Assembly: GCA_005843805.1 (NCBI GenBank)
Contig: SZXY01000024.1
Location: 1 to 56,440 of the forward strand
DNA: 56,440 nucleotides
Origin: Chlorobium sp.
GTDB taxonomy: Bacteria > Bacteroidota > Chlorobiia > Chlorobiales > Chlorobiaceae
Direction: 5' to 3'
Every line of letters starts with the position of its first letter. The stretch's first letter is position 1. Shown here piece by piece: positions 56,314 to 56,440 of this stretch. Below the pieces are notes generated by a model. That model was not told where the DNA came from. It ran no database searches and saw only the letters and a list, made by a program, of their open reading frames with translations. The translations under genes and the position numbers were made by a program.

Positions 56314-56440
56314 ACCTGGTTACTACCGGACAGATTGGATGGCACGGTGTTGCCGATTATTAATCTGATAAAGCGTTTTCGCATGTAACACGTTGAATAT
56401 TGTTTCCGGAATTTGTAGATTTAAGCAGAAAGTATAGATG

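Overview
The window reads as chromosomal DNA of a Gram-negative bacterium. An outer-membrane beta-barrel protein ends with a terminal aromatic residue, and SD-led genes with about 50% GC alternate with AT-rich intergenic patches. The mix of neighbours (LonB-type AAA protease, two-domain UspA protein, TerC, SPFH protein) and the general style suggest a green sulfur bacterium of the Chlorobium/Pelodictyon group. That assignment is from recognition only and was not tested.

Left edge (1-450): the 3' end of a beta-barrel protein gene on the + strand with a clear terminator.

Main region (752-42989, all on the minus strand, so read right to left): one compact biosynthetic gene cluster of about 42 kb. 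In order of transcription it encodes a radical SAM protein; a 4184-residue NRPS (A-T-C-A-T-C-A-T-C-A-T-R) ending in a reductive release domain; a free-standing epimerization-domain protein; two SyrD/PvdE-type peptide-export ABC half-transporters; an NRPS with a TubC-type docking domain and the odd order T-A-C-A; an NRPS with a methyltransferase inside its A domain, followed by T-TE; an Sfp-type phosphopantetheinyl transferase; an AT-less PKS/NRPS hybrid (C fragment-T-KS-DH-KR-T-C-A-T-C); and a C-A-T-C NRPS. Five junctions are ATGA stop/start overlaps, so the run is probably one transcript or very few. Two release modes (reductase and thioesterase) and one post-translational activator serve one or two peptide products. 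Several domains are broken or displaced: a C-domain middle third and a C-domain tail sit in different genes, a T domain is missing, DH motifs are degenerate and two HHxxxDG motifs are altered. The cluster therefore looks either rearranged or dependent on trans-acting partners. No AT, MbtH or regulator gene is visible.

Right flank (43349-47575, + strand): after an AT-rich divergent intergenic region come an SPFH protein, a solute-binding protein without transporter partners, a DUF697-like membrane protein, a tiny membrane protein and a protein built almost entirely of seven 41-residue repeats. A decayed HAD-phosphatase-like fragment lies beyond it.

Far right (48129-56313): ordinary housekeeping and stress genes. 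These are a two-TM protein coupled to a SpoU/TrmH rRNA methyltransferase (+), a UspA protein and a Lon-like AAA protease (-), TerC (-), and an aldehyde dehydrogenase followed by a patatin-like phospholipase (+). The last 127 bases hold no gene I can support.
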